Below, piece after piece: positions 49,667-58,499 of a stretch of DNA of 64,000 nt; the stretch's first letter is position 1, and the number at the start of each line of letters is the position of its first letter. The position numbers and the translations under genes were made by a program. The notes under the pieces are model-generated. The model had not been told where the DNA came from. It made no database searches and worked only from the letters and a program-made list of their open reading frames with translations. This stretch comes from Halorhabdus tiamatea SARL4B (GTDB taxonomy: Archaea > Halobacteriota > Halobacteria > Halobacteriales > Haloarculaceae): contig NC_021921.1 in assembly GCF_000470655.1 (NCBI RefSeq), positions 186,001-250,000 of the forward strand, given 5' to 3'.

Positions 49667-50557
49667 TCAGATCGCCCAGAGCGTCGTCGTCCAGAAGTCA
49701 CGGAACGCATCGGCCAGAGCCGGTTCGGGCTCGCCGGTCGCGTCGACAGTCGCCGTGACGTCGGCCTCGTCGTCGAACGCGTCCAGGACGGTTTTCTCTC
49801 CGACAACGTACAGCCGGTCGGTCGATCGTTCTTCGAGGGCCAGCTGGCACCGCTGGAGGTGTGAGTCGATCTGCTCGTCGCGAAGCCGTTCGAAGCGGGC
49901 CTGCGAGAAACCGCCTTTCGAGTGATTGCGACCGAGGTCGCTGTCGAATCCGTGGAACGCGACGCGTTCACGTCCAACGTATTCGCCCATCGCGAAGAGA
50001 TCAGAGCGGACCAGCGCCAGCGTGAACGTTCCTGTCGGTTCGAAGTGAGAACGATCGATTTCAAACCCATCACTCCAGGTGACGAACGGGTCGGGTTCGA
50101 TCGGGGCTTGCAGTGCCACGCTGAGCAAGCCGGCATCGTCGGTGAATACAAAACACGGCGCGGCCCGGGAGACCAGGCTCGCACGGTCGCCGGACGCCTC
50201 GCTGACGGCGTCCGGAAGCGTCCCGTCGTCGACGAACGCCGTCAGCGCGCCTTCCGGATCGGTCTCAACAGATTCGAGACGGGCCAGGACCGTCGTGAGA
50301 CGCTCACCGCGCAACGACTCCCGTCGACGAGCGGACACGTCTCGGCCCGATCCCGAGAGCCGATCGACACGATCCGTCAGCTCCTGGACTCGGTCCTCCA
50401 GGCGGTTCGCACGACGTTCGGCCTCCTGGTATTCCGTTTCGATGTCGGCCCGACGGTCGGATTCAGCGTCCAACTGGCGCTGGAGGTGGCGGTTCTCCTC
50501 CTCGAGTTCCTCGATTCGCTCCCTGAGTTGGGCACGGCCAAGTAGCTCGTCGAGCAT
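49667..50557 (-). CDS. Vms1/ANKZF1-family release factor-like protein
   Basis: 296 residues. The N-terminal third is a coiled coil (LRERIEELEEENRHLQRQLDAE). The C-terminal domain has the VLRF1 fold of an eRF1-like peptidyl-tRNA hydrolase, with the segment NHSKGGFSQARFERLRDEQI carrying the catalytic Gln (GGFSQ). Such proteins release nascent chains from stalled ribosomes in quality control. A promoter-like TTTAAGC lies 30 nt upstream on the minus strand. Confidence 0.85.
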   Translation of the reverse strand: MLDELLGRAQLRERIEELEEENRHLQRQLDAESDRRADIETEYQEAERRANRLEDRVQELTDRVDRLSGSGRDVSARRRESLRGERLTTVLARLESVETDPEGALTAFVDDGTLPDAVSEASGDRASLVSRAAPCFVFTDDAGLLSVALQAPIEPDPFVTWSDGFEIDRSHFEPTGTFTLALVRSDLFAMGEYVGRERVAFHGFDSDLGRNHSKGGFSQARFERLRDEQIDSHLQRCQLALEERSTDRLYVVGEKTVLDAFDDEADVTATVDATGEPEPALADAFRDFWTTTLWAI

Positions 50558-50582
50558 TGGGCCAACAGACGGTCGGGACGGC

Positions 50583-50984
50583 TTAAATCCCGGTGGGTCG
50601 GCCGTCGCCAGCGGGTCCGTCGACAGAACCGTCGTCCTGGCGTCGACGGTCCTCCACGCTACCGATCAGCGATAGCAATTGCTCGGCTCGATCGGCCGTC
50701 GCGAGTAACACTTCCCGCAACGACGGTGGATTCTCGATTTGCGAGTCCGAGAGAATCTCGGGCGGCACCGCGAGTGTCTCTGCCGGTACGGACGGGACGC
50801 CTGTGACTGGGAAGTGTCGCTGGTCGAGTTTCATCACCACCGGCCCGCTCCCGTGCCCCTCATTGCCGTAAAGCTGCTGGCGAAGTGCTTTGTAGTCCTG
50901 TCTCGCTATCGCCGGCGTCGCTCCGTCGTGTGGCTCGACGTACAACCGCCCGAGGTAGTACGATCCCGAGAACGGTTCGAACAT
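50583..50984 (-). CDS. DUF5802 family protein
   Basis: 133 residues, soluble. The N-terminus MFEPFSGSYYLGRLYVEPHDG and the segments VVMKLDQRHFPVTGVPSVPAETLAVP and NPPSLREVLLA match the DUF5802 family, one of the small conserved haloarchaeal proteins. The start at 50984 is used since the upstream codons do not resemble the family. Function unknown. It lies 25 bp after the start of the Vms1-like gene on the same strand. Confidence 0.85.
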   Translation of the reverse strand: MFEPFSGSYYLGRLYVEPHDGATPAIARQDYKALRQQLYGNEGHGSGPVVMKLDQRHFPVTGVPSVPAETLAVPPEILSDSQIENPPSLREVLLATADRAEQLLSLIGSVEDRRRQDDGSVDGPAGDGRPTGI

Positions 50985-51158
50985 GCTATATAGTAACATG
51001 CACCACACCAGTGCGTATAAATCTTCGCCAACCCGACCACTCGGTAAGGACGGGCAGTCGAAATTGGCTCTAAAACGCTCTCGGATCGTCGAATAAACGC
51101 TCTTGGACGATTTGAAGGGGTCAGACTGGACAGTGAACGGTACGAACGAATATCCGGG

Positions 51159-51165
51159 TTTATAC
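51159..51165 (+). promoter_or_regulatory. TATA element, secreted low-complexity protein gene
   Basis: TTTATAC starts 30 nt before the ATG at 51189, in the 204-bp gap between the divergent DUF5802 and secreted-protein genes. A second TTTATAC on the other strand (about 51014-51020) is placed for the DUF5802 gene with a short leader. Confidence 0.55.
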
Positions 51166-51188
51166 GCGACCACGGCCAACACTGGAAC

Positions 51189-52619
51189 ATGAGATATCGG
51201 GTTCCCGTGGCCGTACTATTGGTCGCCATGGGTCTCGCAGTCGGGCCGGCTCTGGCATCGGCAGTCGTCGGCCCCAGTACGACGACAGCCGATCACTCCG
51301 TCACGTCACCCTCGGATCTCCTCGTGAACACGACTGCGAACGAGAGCGACACGCCGACCGAAGAGAACGCGACGCCCACACTGGGAAGCAAAATGAGCGC
51401 CTTTATGCAGTCGAATACGGTATCGGCCGAGTCTGCCGTCGAGAACGGGATGTGGAAGGCCGGGTACAACCAGGCGAACACGTCGGCGAGACGAAACGCG
51501 GTCCAGCAGCGCACCGCATCGCTCGAACGCCGACTCCAACGGCTCGAGAACCAACTCGCCGCCATCGAAAACGAGAGTGTCGACGTTCGGAACCCGCGAT
51601 CAGCCGCCACCGTTTCGGGTCTCGCAGCACGGATTCACGCCTTAGAGCGAGCGATCAACGACACGGACGAGAAAGCGCGCGAGGTCGGAGTCAATACGAC
51701 CCGTCTCGATGCCCTCCGGTCGCAGGCCACGAACATGAGTGGCCACGAGGTCGCTTCGATGGCCCGTAATCTCTCCGTCGGGCCGCCAGCGGACGTGCCA
51801 CGGGGGCCACCGGCTGATTCGCCCGCCGGCCCGAACGAATCCGCTGGGAATGGACCCAAAGGCCCGAACGGAACGATGCCACCGGGTGCGAACGGCACAG
51901 CACAACCCGGAGCGAACGGGACGGCACCACCCGGGACAAACGGTACATCACCACCGGGGGGAAATGGGGGGCCATCTGATCCACGCAACGATGACACTAA
52001 CCCACCGGGGGACGATGGGGGAACGACGAACCCATCTCTCGACCGTGGTGAGGGAAACGACAATCAATCGACGCCAGACAACGGACCAGACGGTTCCCAG
52101 CCAGACCACCGCGGCTCTCCGGCCGCGAACGGTTCCGAAACAATGCCGAACAGCGGGAATGCTGACGGGGCCTCCGGAACGGATCCCGCCACTCCAGACG
52201 GGAACGAAACGGGTGATGACGACACGCCAGACGCCGATCCGGGCAATCCGGATACGACTGACGGCGACACCCGGACGACACCCGGAAACGGAACCGACGA
52301 CTCACCAGGAGCCGATGGGACGAACCACGGAACAGAACCCGGCGAGCAACCGGCCGGATCAGACACTGAGACCACCGATACTGACGACACACCCCGTTCC
52401 GATAGCGACACTGCTGGATCCCCCGCTTCTGACGCCAATTTGGATGGGGCCCCGACTGCCAACGAGACGGGACAGACCCCGGGTTCGGGTGCCAACTCCG
52501 ACGAGACGGGGGGTTCGAATGGCGACCCGGGGAACGCACCGGACGCCGATGGCGTGAGTGCGAAAGGGCCGGACCCCGCGGCGACGTTCAGACGCCTCCA
52601 AACGAAACAACACGGCTAA
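51189..52619 (+). CDS. Secreted low-complexity protein with coiled coil and repeats
   Basis: 476 residues. A Sec signal peptide (RVPVAVLLVAMGLAVGPALA) is followed by Ser/Thr-rich sequence, a helical coiled-coil section (about 85-190, containing ASLERRLQRLENQLAAIENE) and then 280 residues of Gly, Asn, Asp, Pro and Thr, including the short tandem repeat P-G-x-N-G-T around residues 220-265 and many N-X-T sites. No C-terminal anchor is seen. It likely forms an extended glycosylated surface or S-layer-associated layer. The regulator gene follows after a 100-bp gap. Function unknown. Confidence 0.72.
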   Translation: MRYRVPVAVLLVAMGLAVGPALASAVVGPSTTTADHSVTSPSDLLVNTTANESDTPTEENATPTLGSKMSAFMQSNTVSAESAVENGMWKAGYNQANTSARRNAVQQRTASLERRLQRLENQLAAIENESVDVRNPRSAATVSGLAARIHALERAINDTDEKAREVGVNTTRLDALRSQATNMSGHEVASMARNLSVGPPADVPRGPPADSPAGPNESAGNGPKGPNGTMPPGANGTAQPGANGTAPPGTNGTSPPGGNGGPSDPRNDDTNPPGDDGGTTNPSLDRGEGNDNQSTPDNGPDGSQPDHRGSPAANGSETMPNSGNADGASGTDPATPDGNETGDDDTPDADPGNPDTTDGDTRTTPGNGTDDSPGADGTNHGTEPGEQPAGSDTETTDTDDTPRSDSDTAGSPASDANLDGAPTANETGQTPGSGANSDETGGSNGDPGNAPDADGVSAKGPDPAATFRRLQTKQHG

Positions 52620-52688
52620 CCTGTTAGTTGAGTCGTGTGTATTCCCAGCGGCGTCTAACTCGTCACGCGGCTCCGAATGAACGATATG

Positions 52689-52710
52689 TTTAAATGTTAG
52701 AATCACTAAC
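52689..52710 (+). promoter_or_regulatory. TATA element and adjoining inverted repeat of the regulator gene
   Basis: TTTAAAT at 52689-52695 sits 31 nt before the ATG (52720). The next bases, GTTAG-AATCA-CTAAC (52696-52710), form an inverted repeat that would lie between TATA and start, a common operator position for self-repression by the winged-helix protein. Confidence 0.5.
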
Positions 52711-52719
52711 GTCACGTGA

Positions 52720-53370
52720 ATGGAATCTGCCGAGTTACTCGATCTCCTGGGGAACGCGAACCGCCGACGCATCCTGCGTCTGCTGGCGCGCAAACCCTGT
52801 TACGTCACGGAGATCAGCGACTATCTCGGCGTGAGTCCGAAGGCTGTCATCGATCACCTGCGACAACTCGAGGAGGCCGGCCTCGTCGAGAGCAGAACCG
52901 ACGAACGCCGTCGCAAGTACTTTTACATCTCGCGAGGCTTCCGGCTCGAAGTCACGGCCTCGCCATACGATTTCGGGACGAAGACTGCGTATCCGGCCAG
53001 TTCCGGACTGGACATCACTTCGTGTAAGCACCTCTCGATCGACGTCGACCCCGACGGCGCGTCCGAGTTGCCGGAGCTGGCCGTCGAGATGCGGCGGCTT
53101 CGTCGGCTCCGCAACGAGCTGTCGCTCGCCCAGCGGTGGGTCCAGGGGCGACTTACGGACGTCATGGAGCGCGTCAGCGACGAAATCGACGACAGCGACG
53201 ATCGTCTCTACGTCGAAGTGATGGGCGCTATCGCCGACGGCGGTGCCGACATCGAGACCATCAGTCGCCGGGTAGAAGTCCCGCCGCCGGTCGTCGAGGA
53301 CGTCCTCCAGTCGCTGCAATCCCGTGGCGTCGTCGAGCAAGAGGGCGGGCAGTGGGTACTCCGCAGATGA
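52720..53370 (+). CDS. ArsR-type winged-helix transcription regulator
   Basis: 216 residues. The N-terminal 65 residues are a winged helix: LLGNANRRRILRLLAR, EISDYLGVSPKAVIDHLRQLEEAGLVES and the wing EDRRRKYFYIS-like strand. The C-terminal section holds a second helical bundle and an apparent winged helix (YVEVMGAIADGGADIETISRRV ... LQSLQSRGVVEQEGGQWVLRR), so it may have two HTH units. There is no obvious metal-binding Cys pair. Probably regulates itself through the nearby inverted repeat. Confidence 0.85.
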   Translation: MESAELLDLLGNANRRRILRLLARKPCYVTEISDYLGVSPKAVIDHLRQLEEAGLVESRTDERRRKYFYISRGFRLEVTASPYDFGTKTAYPASSGLDITSCKHLSIDVDPDGASELPELAVEMRRLRRLRNELSLAQRWVQGRLTDVMERVSDEIDDSDDRLYVEVMGAIADGGADIETISRRVEVPPPVVEDVLQSLQSRGVVEQEGGQWVLRR

Positions 53371-53406
53371 GTTATACGGATAAATCGCACTGTTTAGCGT
53401 TACGAC

Positions 53407-53422
53407 CGCCCGCTTTCGGGCG
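53407..53422. terminator. Hairpin between convergent genes
   Basis: CGCCCG-CTTT-CGGGCG gives a 6-bp GC stem with a 4-base loop, between the regulator stop (53370) and the membrane gene stop (53455). It could end transcription from both sides. Confidence 0.4.
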
Positions 53423-53454
53423 ATCGATTCGGACCTGACTGAGAGTAATCCGTA

Positions 53455-54033
53455 TCAGACATCCCGCGTCAATCCGTCGCGCAGGTCGCGACCGACGTAG
53501 TGGCCGATCAGGGCCGCGAGCAGGCCGCTGCCGACGCCGAACAGGACCACGAGATCGCCACGCCCGGCGAGTGCAACGACCAGAAACTCTGTGAGGGCTC
53601 CCAGAGCGGCCGTGGCCGCTCCCGCGAGTCCGATTTCGAGGTACTGTCGGCGCTCGCCCACGAGGCCGAACCCGAGGCCGACCGCGAAAATGCCGGCGAG
53701 CGCGCCGAGCGTGTCGACGAAGGGGATCACGAACCCGAACCCGATCGCCGCGACGATGCTGGCGACGAGCGCAGTTCCGAAGGTCCGCACCGAGAAGAGG
53801 TGTCCGAGTCGCGAACGCACGGACCCGAGCGGACGTGAGACTGACCTGCCGACGATCGAACGCAGCCGATCCCGGAGCCCCGACGACGACCCTGCCCCGT
53901 CTTCCCGGGTAGGTTCGTCCCGACTCGAGGCGACGCCAGCGCCGTCGTCCAGGCCAGAATCGAGGAGTTCCTCCAGGTCCTCGCTGTCGACGGACGATCG
54001 CTCGCGGGTTCGCTGATCGGATCGCTCGGCCAT
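53455..54033 (-). CDS. Haloarchaeal membrane protein of unknown function
   Basis: 192 residues. The first 80 are polar and disordered (RSDQRTRERSSVDSEDLEELLDSG). The C-terminal half has three to four hydrophobic helices with many Gly residues (FGTALVASIVAAIGFGFVIPFV, AGIFAVGLGFGLV, GLAGAATAALGALTEFLVV). I do not recognise a named family. It diverges from gatD across an 83-bp gap. Confidence 0.6.
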   Translation of the reverse strand: MAERSDQRTRERSSVDSEDLEELLDSGLDDGAGVASSRDEPTREDGAGSSSGLRDRLRSIVGRSVSRPLGSVRSRLGHLFSVRTFGTALVASIVAAIGFGFVIPFVDTLGALAGIFAVGLGFGLVGERRQYLEIGLAGAATAALGALTEFLVVALAGRGDLVVLFGVGSGLLAALIGHYVGRDLRDGLTRDV

Positions 54034-54116
54034 ACCGTCGCTGGGGCGGCCAGGGACATGGGCCTTTTCCCGTGTAGAAAGATGGTTTGAAGTCCACCGG
54101 TCCGGTAGCCCCGAGC

Positions 54117-55409
54117 ATGAATCCAGGAGATCGCGTTGCAGTCGAGGACGGCGAGGGGACCTTCGAGGGCGTGTTACTCCCCTCGACGGACGCGGAAACG
54201 CTCGTCGTCAAACTCCCGAGTGGCTACAACGTCGGCGTCGATCGCTCCGCTGCCGAGGCCGACGTCCTCGAGGCGGACGTCTACGACATCGAATCCGGCG
54301 AGGCGAGCGAGGAGTCGAAAATCGAGTTCGACAAGGACCTCCCGACGATATCACTCATCTCGACCGGCGGCACTATCGCCTCGACCGTCGACTACCGCAC
54401 CGGCGCGGTCACTGCCCAGTTCGACGCCGAGGACGTCCTCCGGGCCGTCCCCGAACTCGCCGGGTTGGCGAACTATCGCGGGCGCGTCGTCGCGAACATC
54501 CTCAGCGAGAACATGACCCCTGACGTGTGGGTGGATCTCGCACAGGCCATTCACGAGGAGATCGAAGCGGGGGCCGACGGCGTCGTCGTCATGCACGGCA
54601 CCGACACGATGCAGTTCTCCGCGAGCGCGATATCCTTCATGCTGGAGACGCCGGTCCCGATCGTCTTCACCGGCAGCCAGCGCTCGGCCGATCGCCCCTC
54701 TTCGGACAACGTGATGAACGCCGTCTGCGCGGTCGAGGCCGCCAAAAGCGACGCCGCGGAGGTCATGATCGCCATGCACGCCTCCGAGAGCGACGACGCC
54801 TGTGCGCTCCACCGTGGGACTCGCGCCCGGAAGAACCACACCTCCCGCCGTGATGCGTTCGAAACGATCGGCCGGAAACCGCTCGGGACTGTCGACTACG
54901 AGACGAGCGAGGCCGACGCGGCCTCGGACACTCGAGCGACCGACAGCCGCGAGACCCGCGAGATTACGTTTCGACGGGAATACGAGGAGCGCGGAGAAAC
55001 TGACTTGGAGCTTCGAGCGAGTCTCGAAACCGACGTCGACCTCGTGAAGTTCACACCTGGTGCGGGACCGTCGATGCTCGATCCCGTCGAGGGATCGGCT
55101 GGCGTGGTGATCGAGGGGACCGGCCTGGGACACGTCAATACGAACTGGATCGACCGGATCGACGCGCTGGTCGAGGACGGCACGACGGTCGTCATGACCA
55201 GCCAGTGTATCGACGGCCGGGTCTGCGATCGGGTCTACGACACCGGCCGCGATCTGCTGGACGCTGGCGTGATCGAGGGCGAGGACATGCTCCCCGGGAC
55301 GGCGATGGTCAAGCTGATGTGGGTGCTGGCCAACCGCGACGACCCGGCGGTCGCCATGCGCGAACCGCTCGCCGGCGAGATCACCGACCGATCGACACCC
55401 TGGGAATAG
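54117..55409 (+). CDS. gatD: Glutamyl-tRNA(Gln) amidotransferase subunit D
   Basis: 430 residues. A short N-terminal beta domain (MNPGDRVAVEDGEGTFEGVLLP) precedes an L-asparaginase-type amidohydrolase domain, with the two catalytic threonine motifs ISTGGTIAS (about 89-97) and HGTDTMQFSA (about 160) and the Lys in EAAKSDAAE. With GatE it converts Glu-tRNA(Gln) to Gln-tRNA(Gln), the archaeal route. GatE is not in this window. The start at 54117 fits the family. Confidence 0.94.
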   Translation: MNPGDRVAVEDGEGTFEGVLLPSTDAETLVVKLPSGYNVGVDRSAAEADVLEADVYDIESGEASEESKIEFDKDLPTISLISTGGTIASTVDYRTGAVTAQFDAEDVLRAVPELAGLANYRGRVVANILSENMTPDVWVDLAQAIHEEIEAGADGVVVMHGTDTMQFSASAISFMLETPVPIVFTGSQRSADRPSSDNVMNAVCAVEAAKSDAAEVMIAMHASESDDACALHRGTRARKNHTSRRDAFETIGRKPLGTVDYETSEADAASDTRATDSRETREITFRREYEERGETDLELRASLETDVDLVKFTPGAGPSMLDPVEGSAGVVIEGTGLGHVNTNWIDRIDALVEDGTTVVMTSQCIDGRVCDRVYDTGRDLLDAGVIEGEDMLPGTAMVKLMWVLANRDDPAVAMREPLAGEITDRSTPWE

Positions 55410-55445
55410 GGAAGACGACTCGAAGCGCGTTCTGTCGTAACCTGT

Positions 55446-56777
55446 TTACTCGAAAACAAACGCCGCACCGGTGGGGATGCCGTTCTCCGTGGCTGCCCGA
55501 TCAGCGCCGACGACGGCCGTAGTTCCGTCACCGGCGAGTGCCAGTGACCGTCCGAAACGAACATTCGATCGTCCGTCCCCGGCGCTGAGTACAGTCTTCC
55601 GGTCCCACGAGCCTCCCGACCGGGTGACGGCCTCGACAGCAGTCCCCTGTTCGGTACTCGGCCTGACGATGAGGGCCGTCTCGCCGTCGGCGGAGAGCGC
55701 GACGTGCGCGTTCTTCCCGGGGTTGTCCGTCTGGCCGGGTGAGAGTGTCGCCGATCGGCTCCACTCGCCGTCCGCCCACTCGAAGACGGACGCCGGGCCG
55801 CCGTAGTCCCCGACGACGGCCGTGGTGCCGTCACTGGATATGCCGATCACACCGTCGCGTAACAGGAAGGTATCGTCGTCGATCGGGAGTGTCGATGCTT
55901 CGGCCCAGGACTCCTCAACGCCCTCGAAGACGGTGACCGAACCGCCCCCCTGGGAGGCGACGAAGGCTTTCGACCCATCACCTGTGAGTGCGACCGCTGA
56001 TCCAACGTGGTCTGGTCCCCACCGTTCCTCGGGGGCGAACTTCGCGGCCTGGTGCCACTCCTCGCCGGATCGCTCGAAGACGAACGCCGCCCCCGGTGCC
56101 GGTCCGATCGAGTCGTTCACGGACGCGACCACGTCGTCGAAGGCCGACCCACCGGATACCGGCGGCGCACCGCTGGTCGTACTGAAGGCGTGGTAGGGTG
56201 CGCCGGCCAGCACCGTCCCCCCGTCGGCCGAGACCTCGACGGATTCGCCGAGCGCATTGGCAAACGCCACCGACCTGTCGGTGGTGTCATCCGCCACGTC
56301 CTCGATCAACCTCGCCCCCTGGCTCCACTCGCCGTCGACCCGTTCGAAGACGTACACCGCACCGGATGTCTGCATCGCGCGTCGCTCGTCGAACCCACAC
56401 CCGACGACGGCCGTCGTCCCGTCGGCCGACAGCGCCACGCCGGCCCCGAACGAGTAGATTTCTCGCGAGGCGTCGGGAACGAGTTTCCCAGCTTGGGTCC
56501 AGGAATCGTCCGCGCGTTCGAAGACGTAGACTGCCCCCGTTTCCGTTCCAACGGGCGTGTCGGCTTGATATGCGCTGACGAGAATCGTCGATCTGTCCCG
56601 GGAAACGGCGACTTCGTTGCCGAACAGGCCGTCCGCGTCGCCGTCGTCGGGTGTGAGCGTCCTTCGCTCGCCGAAGGACTGGCCGGGGGCGGCAATGCCG
56701 CTACAGCCAGCAACCGCCGTGAGACTGGCTGTTCCGACGAATTTGAGGGCGTTTCGACGGCTCTCGTCCATACGCAA
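55446..56777 (-). CDS. Tat-exported lipoprotein with beta-propeller repeats
   Basis: 443 residues. The signal RRNALKFVGTASLTAVAGC has twin Arg and a lipobox, with Cys25 the predicted lipidation site. The rest consists of seven or so repeats of the type SADGTTAVVG...GAVYVFERADDSW, matching FG-GAP/integrin-like blades of a propeller. It is probably exposed on the cell surface and binds a protein or ion. ATG at 56777 or 56771 (third codon) are both possible. Confidence 0.78.
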   Translation of the reverse strand: MRMDESRRNALKFVGTASLTAVAGCSGIAAPGQSFGERRTLTPDDGDADGLFGNEVAVSRDRSTILVSAYQADTPVGTETGAVYVFERADDSWTQAGKLVPDASREIYSFGAGVALSADGTTAVVGCGFDERRAMQTSGAVYVFERVDGEWSQGARLIEDVADDTTDRSVAFANALGESVEVSADGGTVLAGAPYHAFSTTSGAPPVSGGSAFDDVVASVNDSIGPAPGAAFVFERSGEEWHQAAKFAPEERWGPDHVGSAVALTGDGSKAFVASQGGGSVTVFEGVEESWAEASTLPIDDDTFLLRDGVIGISSDGTTAVVGDYGGPASVFEWADGEWSRSATLSPGQTDNPGKNAHVALSADGETALIVRPSTEQGTAVEAVTRSGGSWDRKTVLSAGDGRSNVRFGRSLALAGDGTTAVVGADRAATENGIPTGAAFVFE

Positions 56778-56897
56778 ATGTTGTACACTTCAGTGATATT
56801 CTTTGTGATGATAACGTTGAACAAGGTTATGTGATGTCCGTTCGGACGGGTGCTGAACTGGGGGCAGCCGAACCGCGAGAGTTCAGTGCCGGCGAAT

Positions 56898-58499
56898 TCA
56901 GGCGCGTTCGTCCCCGTTGGGTTTGTCAACCGCGTCCCCGGTGTCCCCCGTCCTCTTGCCAGTATCCTCCGTCGTTTCTCCCGTGGCTTCCGGCGTCTCT
57001 TCGGTCACCCCACCCGTCTCATCGGAATGCTCCGACATCGACGTGCCTCCCTGCGCTGATTGGTCGTCCGATTTGTTCCCTCCGGTAGGTGACTGTTCGG
57101 TCACGCCGTCAGTGCCCGCCGACTCGATGGGCTCGGGTTCGTCGTCCCCAGAATCGCTTGCTGGGTCAGCCGTTCCGCTCGGCCCTTGGCGCTGCTCACC
57201 GTCGGTTTCAGTGGCTCCCTCGCCCGATCCGGTGGTCGACTGCTCGTCCACGGAACCAGCATCGTCGACTGGCTGGGCCGACTCGACAGGGTGGGACGCA
57301 CGGACGTCGGAGATGGTGCTCGATGCGGACGCTCCCTCGCCAACGCTTTCGACAGTGCCGGCCGACTCGATCCGGCGGATCGCGTCGGGACGGGCGATGA
57401 CGTACACCGAGTCGCCACCCGAGAGGACGCGGTCACTGGCCGGCAGTGCCTCGATGCGATCGTCCGGCCCACCGGCGTGGATCGCGACGACCGTGACGGC
57501 GAGCGCTCCGACCGGCACCCCAGCCAGTGAACTCCCGTCGGCGATCTCGACGACGCCGAGCGTCTCGTCGGCGGCCCGAAGTAGTTCGGTCAACTCTCGG
57601 TCGTCGCGTTCCTCGATCGGGAGGGTAACGAGTTTGTATCGTTCCTCGCTCGACAACTTCGAGGCGTCGGCGGCGTCGATCGCGAGCGTGACGATCTCGC
57701 CCGCCGTCCCGCGGACCTCGGCGTTCAGCAGTCGGCGCTTGGGGTCGCGCTCCCACACCTGCACCAGGTCGCCGGCACTGGCCGCGTAGGCGGGATCGGC
57801 CCGAACCGCCATCGCAGCGCTCTCGGGCGGCAGCGTCGGGCCGATCCCCGCGGCACGAGCGCCGAGTCCGAGGTGGGTGACGGCCCCGTCGTCGTCGATC
57901 TCGATGTCGACGTGGCCGACGCGGTAGTCTTCCCGCAAACGGCGGGTCAGGCGGTCGCGCAATTCCTGGACAGTGAGACCACGCGGGAAGACGAACGTCT
58001 TCGCCTCGAGGGTCGCCTTCGTCTCGGCGTCGACAGGATCGTACCCGGGCACGTCGTCGATCTCTGCCGGGAGTTCGACAGTGATGACCCGACCGACGGC
58101 TCTGACGACCCGACTCACCGAATCGTCGAGTGCGACCTGATCGGTCCCACCGAGAACGGTCTTTGCCAGGTGATCGCCCACGGTGATTCCGACCAGGGCC
58201 GCGACGGTCCCGGCCGCGAGTGCGCTCACGTTGAACGCTGCGGCCTTGACACTTAGTGTGGTGGCTCCGTACATGACTTCCCCGAGTGCAGTCATGGCGT
58301 TGAGCAAGAGTGCGACCGTTGCGAGGGCGACGAGTACCGCCGGCGGGTTCGAGACCCGTTCGCGAGCGTACCAGCGATACGTGATCGCGAGGCCACCGGC
58401 CACCGCCGCGGCGACGACTGCGAGGCCGCCGATCTCGGCGGCGGCATCCAGCACGGTGCTCGCCCTGACGGACACCTGCAACGGGACGGCGTCGATCAC
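56898..58499 (-). CDS. Membrane protein with TrkA-C-like domain (second of copy-B pair)
   Basis: 533 residues. Two or three membrane helices at the N-terminus (about 19-45, 51-80, 88-110) lead to a cytoplasmic region with FVFPRGLTVQELRDRLTRRLR and VDIEIDDDGA, and a TrkA-C-like end VLSGGDSVYVIARPDAIRRIE (about 355-375). Residues 380-533 are a long acidic, Glu/Ser/Thr-rich tail that the copy-A partner lacks. Starts at an ATGA overlap with the preceding gene. It may gate or regulate K+ transport with the neighbouring channel. Confidence 0.72.
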   Translation of the reverse strand: MIDAVPLQVSVRASTVLDAAAEIGGLAVVAAAVAGGLAITYRWYARERVSNPPAVLVALATVALLLNAMTALGEVMYGATTLSVKAAAFNVSALAAGTVAALVGITVGDHLAKTVLGGTDQVALDDSVSRVVRAVGRVITVELPAEIDDVPGYDPVDAETKATLEAKTFVFPRGLTVQELRDRLTRRLREDYRVGHVDIEIDDDGAVTHLGLGARAAGIGPTLPPESAAMAVRADPAYAASAGDLVQVWERDPKRRLLNAEVRGTAGEIVTLAIDAADASKLSSEERYKLVTLPIEERDDRELTELLRAADETLGVVEIADGSSLAGVPVGALAVTVVAIHAGGPDDRIEALPASDRVLSGGDSVYVIARPDAIRRIESAGTVESVGEGASASSTISDVRASHPVESAQPVDDAGSVDEQSTTGSGEGATETDGEQRQGPSGTADPASDSGDDEPEPIESAGTDGVTEQSPTGGNKSDDQSAQGGTSMSEHSDETGGVTEETPEATGETTEDTGKRTGDTGDAVDKPNGDERA

